A stretch of DNA of 64,000 nt from Xanthocytophaga flava (lineage in GTDB: Bacteria; Bacteroidota; Bacteroidia; Cytophagales; 172606-1), in the NCBI GenBank assembly GCA_030068525.1, contig JASJOS010000015.1, positions 124,001-188,000 on the forward strand, given 5' to 3'. Made by a program: the position numbers and the translations under genes. Numbering within the stretch: position 1 is the first letter of the stretch; the number at the start of each line of letters is the position of its first letter. Shown here piece by piece: positions 1 through 7,501 of the stretch. The notes beneath the pieces were generated by a model. It saw only the letters and a list, made by a program, of their open reading frames with translations. It ran no database searches and was not told where the DNA came from.

Positions 1-497
1 AAGAGGAAATGAGGGTTGATCTGGTTTTTGAGCAACTGTAACTGTGCTTCATTATGCTGATTAATCAAAACCAGATACTGACGCTCTCTTTCGTATCGGT
101 TTAACAATACCCGATAAAAAAAACTCAGACCCAGGATAGTGACTGTCGTAGTAATTGAAAAAAAGAGAAGTCGTATCTGGGGTGAGAATACAGGGGTAGG
201 CGGGACGATATGCAGGAAATGTGTATTAATAGTCCATCGTATCAGAATGGTAATGAACAACAGACCTAGAAATGATACCGCATACAAAAGAAACTGTTTT
301 TTCTCCCATAGCTGATCAATCAGGTAGCCATTACAATAAAACAGAAACATAAGGATACTGATGTTGAGACTGCTGTAAAAAAGGGCCCATTGCCAGTCAT
401 ACACTCCCATGAAAAAGACTAACCCTATTCCAAAAAATACAGTCCAGGCTAGTCCGTGTATAGTCCACTTCCATTTGTTGGCTACTATATGATTCAT
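1..497 (-). CDS. LytS/YehU-type sensor histidine kinase, N-terminal part (cut by window edge)
   Basis: I translated this by eye on the minus strand from the ATG at 497; about 165 residues are visible and the gene runs out of the window. The product starts MNHIVANKWKWTIHGLAWTV, has four hydrophobic segments (about residues 14-35, 38-55, 65-85 and 105-130), then a basic linker and the string LLKNQINPHFL. That last string is the phosphoacceptor-histidine box of the His_kinase family (LytS/YehU), where H is phosphorylated. Family knowledge: such kinases usually pair with a LytTR response regulator, which would lie outside the window. The ATP-binding domain is not visible. Confidence 0.85.
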   Translation of the reverse strand, partial: MNHIVANKWKWTIHGLAWTVFFGIGLVFFMGVYDWQWALFYSSLNISILMFLFYCNGYLIDQLWEKKQFLLYAVSFLGLLFITILIRWTINTHFLHIVPPTPVFSPQIRLLFFSITTTVTILGLSFFYRVLLNRYERERQYLVLINQHNEAQLQLLKNQINPHFL

Positions 498-916
498 GGT
501 AATTCGGGTATTCAACTGTGTAGTATCTGTTTTTATAAGCGTAAAGGAGTTTGGTGACAGTAAATTCATCGAAAGTATAGTGTATCAGCAATATAATCTA
601 TAACGAAGACTATACCATAAATATACCGAAGACACGAGACTGAGATAATCCTATAGTATACAATCTCAGTAAAAGTGTCTTTGCTTCCTTGCATCTTTCC
701 TTAATACCACAAAGGGAGAGAAAAAACAAGAGGAATGACGGACTTTCAACCAAGTGACTGAATTCTTCAACAAATAGGAATTTTGCTGTTCGTTGAAGTA
801 TAAATGCAAATCAATGAATGTGCTGGTAAACAGGTTGAAAACCCCAAAATACATAGTATACCTCTCTATAGTTTGACGGATCTATAGCTATAAATTCATC
901 TAAAAAATCAAAAACT
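498..916. other. Intergenic region between divergent genes
   Basis: This gap of 419 bases separates the outward-reading kinase from the lipoprotein gene. It holds a compound inverted repeat at 630-680 (listed separately). I found no exact TAnnTTTG box for either gene; on the minus strand a one-mismatch box (TACTTTCG) lies just upstream of the kinase. Short open frames here have no recognisable protein character. Confidence 0.5.
630..680. repeat. Two-tier inverted repeat
   Basis: Outer arms AGACAC (630-635) and GTGTCT (675-680) enclose inner arms ACTGAGAT (639-646) and ATCTCAGT (663-670). As RNA this would form a bulged stem-loop. There is no clean U-run after it on either strand, so it is not an obvious terminator. 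Confidence 0.5.
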
Positions 917-1747
917 ATGAAAAAATCGATTCTTTCCTTTCTGTGTCTGGGACTATTATTTTATACAACTGCCTGTAGTGATAATGATGTAGATCCGCAA
1001 ACGGAATATGATATGACGCCCGCTGCATCTGTATCTGAATCTGAAAATGCAGTGCAGGATGCTCTTCTTACAGCAGATGATGCGTTTGATGGTAGTAATG
1101 ATGGAGTTTCCGGAGGTCGTATAGCTGTCTGCGCTGCTATCTCAGCAGATACAATTACAAAAACAGTAGTTATCGATTTTCAGAATGGATGTACAGGATA
1201 TGGAGGACGAACCCGTTCCGGTAAGATTACAATACACTATGAAGGTACTCGTAAGGTAAGTACCAAACGGACTATCACCTATGAAAATTATGCTTTGCAG
1301 GGAACGAATGGAAGTTACAGTTTAAATGGTACTTTTTCTGCCAGCTATGCATATACTTCTTCTGGATATAGTTATACTGTTAGTGCCAGTAATATAGATC
1401 TGACATTGAGTGGAGGGGAAAGTTTTACAATAGATAGTTTTAACCGGACTTTCGTAGTCAATACCCATTCGACCGTAAAAGATGTCAGTGATGACACTAT
1501 TACTATAACAGGTAATTCTTTAAATACTGATAGCACCGGAAAGAAGACAACTGTGACTATTTCCAATGACAACCCCATTGTAAGTAAAGGTTCTTGCCTG
1601 AGTAGTGGCATTTACTATCCTGCCAGTGGAGATTATACAATTTCAGATGGTACAGTAACTTATCAGGTATCATGGGGATCTGGTACTTGTGACAAAGAGA
1701 TTACAATAACTGTAGGAAAACAGACTGTTACTAAAACCTTACCATAG
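917..1747 (+). CDS. Hypothetical surface-type lipoprotein
   Basis: This 276-residue protein is not recognised. It begins MKKSILSFLCLGLLFYTTAC, a type II signal peptide with lipobox TTAC, and the acylated Cys is followed by SDNDVD. Acidic residues straight after the Cys resemble the Bacteroidota lipoprotein export signal that sends lipoproteins to the cell surface (family knowledge; inference here). The mature part is rich in Ser, Thr and Gly, with paired Cys near the middle and end (CTGYGG, GSCLSSG, GTCDKE), and looks like an all-beta domain. No enzyme motif is visible. It is followed after 89 bases by the hydroxylase gene on the same strand. Confidence 0.7.
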   Translation: MKKSILSFLCLGLLFYTTACSDNDVDPQTEYDMTPAASVSESENAVQDALLTADDAFDGSNDGVSGGRIAVCAAISADTITKTVVIDFQNGCTGYGGRTRSGKITIHYEGTRKVSTKRTITYENYALQGTNGSYSLNGTFSASYAYTSSGYSYTVSASNIDLTLSGGESFTIDSFNRTFVVNTHSTVKDVSDDTITITGNSLNTDSTGKKTTVTISNDNPIVSKGSCLSSGIYYPASGDYTISDGTVTYQVSWGSGTCDKEITITVGKQTVTKTLP

Positions 1748-1836
1748 GTCTACCTGATGGTAATGCAGAGCAGATAGATAGCGTTTTGTGCCACCATCTT
1801 TACTAAACCATATCTTAATCCTATCAACTACAACAT

Positions 1837-2658
1837 ATGATGCCTTATCTGATTCAGAAATTCGGGGTTTATATAGCCTGGCTCCTTGGCACATCCTTCT
1901 TTTTTCTACGTTATTTATTTACAGCAGGAATTGTGTTTATGGTATTCTATATCTGGAAGAGTAAAAAGTTTTATTTCCGAAAGATTCAGAGCCGATACCC
2001 TCAGGCACGACAGATTTATGGTGAACTCAAACATTCACTTATGACTGCGGGTGTTTTTGCGTTACTGGGTGTTGCATTGTATTTTCTACGCAGAAATGGG
2101 TACACATCTATATATACCCGTATATCTGACTATGGATGGGGTTATCTGATACTATCATTTGTGTTCATGATTTTTCTGCATGACGCCTATTTCTACTGGA
2201 CACATCGGTTTATGCATCACCCCAGATTATTTCCTGTTTTTCATAAGGTGCACCATCTTTCCCATAATCCTACACCGCTAGCCAGTTTCTCATTTCATCC
2301 ACTGGAAGCTGTTGTAGAATTTGGGATTGTACCACTGGCTACTTTGGTTATGCCACTGCATCCGCTTGTGCTGCTATTACTTGCGTTCTGGTCACTGGTC
2401 TGGAATATTGTTGGCCATCTGGGGTTTGAGCTTTTTCCGGCATGCTTCGTTCGCCATCCTGTGTTCCAGTGGTTTAATACCTCAACACACCATAATATCC
2501 ATCACCAGCGAAGTAAGTGTAATTATGGCTTATATTTTAACCTATGGGACAAGATTATGCATACCAATCACCCCGATTACCTGAACATATTTGATACTTT
2601 ACAATCCAAAATAACCACAAATCATGAAAAAGCTTCTTCCAGTAAAATATCTTTATAA
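1837..2658 (+). CDS. Sterol desaturase / fatty acid hydroxylase family membrane protein
   Basis: This 273-residue integral membrane protein has the histidine clusters of the di-iron fatty acid hydroxylase superfamily (PF04116): HDAYFYWTHRFMHH, then HKVHH, and near the C-terminus THHNIHH. These would hold two irons for hydroxylation or desaturation of a lipid at the inner membrane. Hydrophobic segments lie at about residues 10-40, 65-85, 100-120 and 160-195. The actual substrate (sterol, carotenoid, fatty acid or ornithine lipid) cannot be told from sequence. Its 3' end overlaps the next gene by 35 bases, so the two are probably co-transcribed and translationally coupled. Confidence 0.85.
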   Translation: MMPYLIQKFGVYIAWLLGTSFFFLRYLFTAGIVFMVFYIWKSKKFYFRKIQSRYPQARQIYGELKHSLMTAGVFALLGVALYFLRRNGYTSIYTRISDYGWGYLILSFVFMIFLHDAYFYWTHRFMHHPRLFPVFHKVHHLSHNPTPLASFSFHPLEAVVEFGIVPLATLVMPLHPLVLLLLAFWSLVWNIVGHLGFELFPACFVRHPVFQWFNTSTHHNIHHQRSKCNYGLYFNLWDKIMHTNHPDYLNIFDTLQSKITTNHEKASSSKISL

Positions 2659-3019
2659 AACAGCTTTGGTAACAATTGGCCTGATTCTCAATGTTGGCTT
2701 ATCTACTTATTCACAAAACGTAAACCGACTGGAATCTCCTGAAGACAGAGCTACAAAGCTGACACAAAAAATGACTGAAGAGCTAAAGCTGAACAAGAGT
2801 CAGCAAGCTAAAGTATCTGAGATCAATCAGAAATATGCCTTGATTATGCAGAAGGAGATCATTGATACAAAACTCTCCAGAAGTGCAAAGTTTTCAAAGT
2901 TCAAAGAGGTTGATACACAAAAAAGTCAGGAATTAAAAACTGTATTAACGCCTGCCCAGATGACAAATTATGAAAAGCTGAAAGAAGAGATTATTCAAAA
3001 AATACAGAGTAATGGATAA
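2624..3019 (+). CDS. Small secreted Spy/DUF4890-like helical protein
   Basis: The 131-residue product starts with a signal peptide (MKKLLPVKYLYKTALVTIGL, cleavage probably near YSQN). The mature part is charged and helical: RATKLTQKMTEELKLNKSQQAKVSEINQKYA and later LTPAQMTNYEKLKEE. This pattern (Lxx..T..L.L...Q...v..i, then LTpeQ...y) is typical of Spy/CpxP-like periplasmic proteins and of the Bacteroidota DUF4890-type proteins. Function is unknown; a periplasmic chaperone or stress role is inference. The start overlaps the end of the hydroxylase gene, and a strong terminator follows 12 bases after the stop. Confidence 0.7.
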   Translation: MKKLLPVKYLYKTALVTIGLILNVGLSTYSQNVNRLESPEDRATKLTQKMTEELKLNKSQQAKVSEINQKYALIMQKEIIDTKLSRSAKFSKFKEVDTQKSQELKTVLTPAQMTNYEKLKEEIIQKIQSNG

Positions 3020-3031
3020 GTGTGGTGTAAG

Positions 3032-3062
3032 AACCTGAGTTAACTCAGGTTTTTTCTTTTTT
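3032..3062 (+). terminator. Rho-independent terminator
   Basis: Perfect palindrome AACCTGAGTTAACTCAGGTT (3032-3051) runs into a T-rich tract (TTTTTTCTTTTTT). It ends the hydroxylase/Spy-like operon. Confidence 0.85.
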
Positions 3063-3174
3063 AGAAAAAGCGTTTCTTGCCTGACAATTTTTTGCTATAG
3101 TTTTCGTCTGCATGTATAGATCTGAGCTTTGCAGAGGATAAAGCATTTTTAGTTGAATATACTTTTATTTTAGT

Positions 3175-4191
3175 ATGGAGAATTTAGTTCCTGTTTCGTA
3201 TACGTCCAATCCTGCATTGCTTACCATTTTACCTGTAGAGAAGTGGAAAGGTACTCCATTGGATGCCAAAGGGCGGTTTATAAATCATGAATTTCCTTTT
3301 TGGCCTTATCTGAAGGATGTATTAAAATGGCAAACAGAACACAATCTCTATAAAGAAATAAAAAAACAAGAGCGTTGGCAGCTTCCCGTCAGAAAGGATA
3401 ATTCGTTTCTGACCTCATCTGATGATGTGATTGTATGGTTGGGACACGCTACTTTTTTTATTCGTATCAATGGAGTTACTTTATTGACAGACCCAGTTTT
3501 TGGGAATGCAGGGCCTGTAAAACGTAAAGCAGCACTACCTGTTGCGGCTTTGGATATCAAAGGGTTGGATTATGTATTGATTTCTCATAATCACCGTGAC
3601 CATTGTGATAAACCTAGTTTAAAAATAGTAGCCTCACAAAATCCTCAGACTACTTATCTAACCGGATTACGAATGAAGGGCTTATTACAGGATTTTACCA
3701 AAAGTACACAGATTCAGGAAGCAGGTTGGTATCAACAATACATAACAGATAACTCAAAGATTAACATCTACTATTTACCATCCAGACACTGGGCCAGACG
3801 TGGATTGACAGATACAAACACTCAGCTTTGGGGAGCCTATATAATTGAAGCAGGAGGCAAGACAATTTATTTTAGTGGTGACACTGGGTATGGAAGCCAT
3901 TTAAAACAGGTAGGCGAGCTGTTTCCTCAAATAGATTATTGTATTATAGGAGTAGGGGCTTTTGCTCCCAGATGGTTTATGGGATCTAATCATATAGCTC
4001 CGGATGATGCAGTGAAGGGGTTTCACGAAATGAAAGCCAAGAATATGATCCCTATGCATTATGGTACATTTGATCTGTCTGATGAACCGTTAAGTGAACC
4101 ACAGCGCATGCTTATTGATCTTAAAGAACAAGGACAGATCAATGGTGAATTAAAGTTACTGGATATTGGAGAAATTTTGCCAATTGGATAA
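3175..4191 (+). CDS. MBL-fold metal-dependent hydrolase (UlaG / NAPE-PLD-like)
   Basis: This 338-residue protein has the metallo-beta-lactamase signature HNHRDH at residues 138-143, where H138, H140, D142 and H143 are metal ligands. It also has the leading strand HATFFIRINGVTLLTDPVF, the GDTGYG segment and a late HYGTF histidine. The N-terminal lead (NHEFPFW..) and overall order match the Lactamase_B_2 group that includes UlaG lactonases, RomA and NAPE-phospholipase D. There is no signal peptide, so it is probably cytoplasmic. The substrate is unknown. It converges with the PAS kinase gene, with only 8 bases between the two stops. Confidence 0.85.
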   Translation: MENLVPVSYTSNPALLTILPVEKWKGTPLDAKGRFINHEFPFWPYLKDVLKWQTEHNLYKEIKKQERWQLPVRKDNSFLTSSDDVIVWLGHATFFIRINGVTLLTDPVFGNAGPVKRKAALPVAALDIKGLDYVLISHNHRDHCDKPSLKIVASQNPQTTYLTGLRMKGLLQDFTKSTQIQEAGWYQQYITDNSKINIYYLPSRHWARRGLTDTNTQLWGAYIIEAGGKTIYFSGDTGYGSHLKQVGELFPQIDYCIIGVGAFAPRWFMGSNHIAPDDAVKGFHEMKAKNMIPMHYGTFDLSDEPLSEPQRMLIDLKEQGQINGELKLLDIGEILPIG

Positions 4192-4199
4192 TTGTTTCT

Positions 4200-7178
4200 C
4201 TATGCGAGATTTGGTAAAGGTAAAGAGAAAGTAAAGGTAGTGCCTTGATTAAGTTCACTGGAAACCCAGATTTGCCCTCCATGTTTTTCGATAAACCCTT
4301 TGCAAAGCTCCAGGCCTATGCCTGATCCTTTCTCTCCGTGAGTACCATAGGTTGTAAAATTAGCATGTTTCTGAAAAAGTTTTTCCAGGTTTTGTGGACT
4401 TATGCCTACTCCATGATCCTTCACAGAAAATAGTATCATACGATCTTGCTGATTGGCCGTTAAAATAATTTCTCCGCCTGATTTAGAAAACTTGATAGCA
4501 TTGGACAACAGATTTCGGAGTATTACCTTAAGCATAGATTCATCTGTAAAGGCGATTAAATCTGGTGAAATGTGGTTCGTAATTACAATATTCTTCGCTA
4601 GTATCTGATATTGATTGTGTTCTAAAATGGATTTTGCAATATGCAATACAGTACAAAGTTCCGGTTCAAATGATACTTTCTGAAACTGGCTCTGTGCCCA
4701 GAGTAAAAGATCTTCCAGTAAATCTTTTGCATTGACCGAACAAAGCTGAGAAAGGGATAAGAGTTCCTGTAAATCAGAAGGTAGTGATTCATTAGAGGAA
4801 AGTGAAAACTCCAGAAGTGTATTAATTTTTCCAATTAATCCCCGTAAATCATGTGCAATGACAGAAAACAGTTTATCCTTTTGTAAATTTGAAGCTACTA
4901 GTTCATCTAACAACAGATTTATTTTTTGTTCTCTTTTTTTAAGCTGAGAAATATCCTGAATAAAAGACCAAACATATCCTTCCCCTTTCTGGTTTTTTAT
5001 AATGATTCCAGCCATTAATACTGTAATCCGTTCGCCGGATTTGGTAATATACTCTTTTTCATAGGGTCCATATTGTCCTGTTTCTCCAGCAAGTATAATC
5101 TGCGCTTTATCGCTATCTTCGTATTCGGGCGGCGTCAGATCTTGAAACGTCATACTTTTGAGCTCTTCTCTGAAGTAACCAGTACTTTCTGCAAAGGCAT
5201 TGTTAAATTCCACATACCTTCCAGTTTTAGGGTCTGTTAGTGCCATCCCTACAGGAGACAGATTGAACATAGTTCGAAATTTCTCTTCATTCTCCTTTAT
5301 CTGTTCTGCGGCTTGCTTGCGAGAGGTAATATCTTCTGTAAAGAGTAAAATTCCTCCTATTTGTCCTTCCAGAGTATACCAGGGACGAGCCTCCCAACGC
5401 ATCCAAACCGTTGTGCCATCTTCGCGTATAATGTATTCTTCTTCACTGGATTCTACATTGCCTGCCAGACAGCTTTCATGGCTAGCTCGGTGCATTTCGG
5501 CTATAAATGGTAGTAACTGATAATGATTCTGCCCCAGATACTTTTCTGGGTTTAGTCCGTAATAAGTTAACCAACGTTCACTGGCTGCCAGATAATCTAA
5601 TTGTGTATCCAGCATAGCCAATGAAGAGGGTGATTGACTAATAAATAATTGTAGTTGAGTTTTGCTTTGCTGCAATAGCCTTTCCGCTTCTTTCCGGTCT
5701 GTAATATCCCGAGCTATGGCATATATCTTCTCATTTTTGGTCACAGAGGTCCATTCTAACCACAAATACTGACCATCCTTTGTACGGTATCGATTGGTAA
5801 AATGCAGAGTGGGTATACCAAGGTTTAACGTTTGAAGTTCTGACTGTGTAGATTCCAGATCATCCGGATGAATGAGATCCAGAAATGGAATAGCAAGAAT
5901 CTCCTCTTTGGAAAAACCAAGCATTTTGGTAAATGCCGGACTTACCTGAGTAAAATATCCTTCAAAGTTTGCAATGTTGAGTGCGTCAACAGAAATTTCA
6001 AAATAGGTTTGTAGTTCTTCCAGTACTTTTTTCTGTTCCTGAATATTTTGAGTGGCACCTCGTAGCCCCGTTATTTTGCCCGTATTGTCAAATATGGGTT
6101 TGCCAAGGGTTCTTACCCAAATAATGTTTCCCTGGCCTGTTATAATCTGAAATTCCTCATCCCAGGGTTTTCCAGTCTCAATGGCTTCTTTTACTTTTTG
6201 CTTTATTAGAGTCGTATGAGGGGGAATAAAACGATTCATCATTTGTTCAGCTGTAGGTATAAAATCGTCAGGCATTTGCCAGATATCATACAATGCCTGT
6301 GACCAACGAAGAGATTGAGTCGCAAGATCATATTCCCAACCTCCTGCTTTGGACATTTTAGAAACTTCCTGTAATAGGAATTCACTTTCAGCCAGTTCCA
6401 GTTGCAGCAACTTTTTCTCTGTGATGTCAATAATAGAGCCACACATCTGAATAGGCTTGTTCTGGTTGTTAAACAGTGCTTTACCAGATGTTTCAAACCA
6501 ATAATACGTACTATTCTTATGCTTTAGACGAACCTCCAGTTTATAAGGAGAGGCTGTTTCCAAATGTAATTTGATGGCTTTCTCAACCTTCTCTTTGTCT
6601 TCAGGATGAAGAAGTCCATTCATGAACGTATCGTAGGATGGAATAATATCGTTTTCCTGATAACCCAATAGTTGATAAAATTTAGTTGACCACCAGTTTT
6701 TCCCGCTTTCCATATCCCATTCCCATATACCGGCATCAATACCATCTACAATCAACTCTAATCTTTGATTATTTTTTTTAACCTCATCCTGTATTTTCAT
6801 CAGGGAGGATATATCGAAATATATGCCTGTAAATAGAGTAGGAGTACCCTGTTTATCCCACTTGGCTATCTGACCTTTACTTAGGACATAGATAATAGAG
6901 CCATCTTTATGTAGAAAGCGTAGGGTGGCTTCATACGGAATTTTGCCATCACTATGAAGATGATTGTTCAATGATTCCTGAGCAACTTCCAGATCTTCCT
7001 GAAAAACCAGTTGTCTCCAATAATTGGACAGTTCATCTGAATCTGTGATTTCGTAACCTAACTTTTTATAAAAGTAAGGATCTACAAAAACATGGTTTGT
7101 CAGTATATGCCATTCCCAATAATCTGGAATAGTATTTACAAGGATTGGGAATAAGTTATGGGTGTCTGAATTCATCAT
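4200..7178 (-). CDS. Soluble histidine kinase with six PAS domains
   Basis: The 992-residue protein has no signal peptide or membrane segment. It contains about six PAS/PAC units, at roughly 15-133, 138-258, 262-383, 385-500, 503-620 and 625-748. Most end in the PAC motif I.DIT. A HisKA domain follows, with phosphoacceptor H776 in the box VIAHDLRG, and then an HATPase_c domain with N-box NLLSNAIKF, G1 box DHGVGIS and G2 box GSGIGL. It is therefore a cytoplasmic multi-input sensor kinase. There is no receiver domain and no response regulator next to it, so it is an orphan kinase. A candidate -7 box lies upstream at 7305-7312. Confidence 0.92.
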   Translation of the reverse strand: MMNSDTHNLFPILVNTIPDYWEWHILTNHVFVDPYFYKKLGYEITDSDELSNYWRQLVFQEDLEVAQESLNNHLHSDGKIPYEATLRFLHKDGSIIYVLSKGQIAKWDKQGTPTLFTGIYFDISSLMKIQDEVKKNNQRLELIVDGIDAGIWEWDMESGKNWWSTKFYQLLGYQENDIIPSYDTFMNGLLHPEDKEKVEKAIKLHLETASPYKLEVRLKHKNSTYYWFETSGKALFNNQNKPIQMCGSIIDITEKKLLQLELAESEFLLQEVSKMSKAGGWEYDLATQSLRWSQALYDIWQMPDDFIPTAEQMMNRFIPPHTTLIKQKVKEAIETGKPWDEEFQIITGQGNIIWVRTLGKPIFDNTGKITGLRGATQNIQEQKKVLEELQTYFEISVDALNIANFEGYFTQVSPAFTKMLGFSKEEILAIPFLDLIHPDDLESTQSELQTLNLGIPTLHFTNRYRTKDGQYLWLEWTSVTKNEKIYAIARDITDRKEAERLLQQSKTQLQLFISQSPSSLAMLDTQLDYLAASERWLTYYGLNPEKYLGQNHYQLLPFIAEMHRASHESCLAGNVESSEEEYIIREDGTTVWMRWEARPWYTLEGQIGGILLFTEDITSRKQAAEQIKENEEKFRTMFNLSPVGMALTDPKTGRYVEFNNAFAESTGYFREELKSMTFQDLTPPEYEDSDKAQIILAGETGQYGPYEKEYITKSGERITVLMAGIIIKNQKGEGYVWSFIQDISQLKKREQKINLLLDELVASNLQKDKLFSVIAHDLRGLIGKINTLLEFSLSSNESLPSDLQELLSLSQLCSVNAKDLLEDLLLWAQSQFQKVSFEPELCTVLHIAKSILEHNQYQILAKNIVITNHISPDLIAFTDESMLKVILRNLLSNAIKFSKSGGEIILTANQQDRMILFSVKDHGVGISPQNLEKLFQKHANFTTYGTHGEKGSGIGLELCKGFIEKHGGQIWVSSELNQGTTFTFSLPLPNLA

Positions 7179-7501
7179 TCGTGGATAGAGCTTACCCGAC
7201 AGAGTTGTAAAGATGCAGATGTTGTATGGATACAGGAAAAAAGGTGCTCATATAGGACTATTCAAATAAACGAAAAAAAAATGAAAAAGCAATACATTGA
7301 CTTTCAAATATAAAAAGAAGAAATAAGGGTGGTTGGCTCAGATGAGAATAGGACTTTATCCTGAATAAAGTGTGGAAGCAATGTGTATAATTAACAGTAG
7401 AAAATATCCACAGAAAAATGTATAGGACGCTTTCTACTGTTAAAATATCAACACAGCAAAATTAAGAAACTTACTTTTTATTGTTTTCTAAAACTGGAAT
7501 G
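7179..7501. other. Intergenic region upstream of the PAS kinase
   Basis: On the minus strand, TATATTTG (plus positions 7305-7312) matches the Bacteroidota -7 box and would give a leader of about 120 nt for the kinase. No good -33 box is seen. An inverted repeat, TAACAGTAGAAA (7392-7403) with TTTCTACTGTTA (7431-7442), lies downstream of the 968-residue gene and may form its transcript end, but no clear U-run follows on the minus strand. Confidence 0.45.

Noticed and set aside
397-591. A 64-residue open frame on the minus strand overlapping the kinase start
   Set aside because: It is out of frame with the kinase, whose transmembrane and LLKNQINPHFL coding is convincing from the ATG at 497.
666-854. 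A 62-residue open frame on the minus strand
   Set aside because: It starts inside the nested hairpin region and reads as random hydrophobic/charged sequence. No promoter or ribosome site seen.
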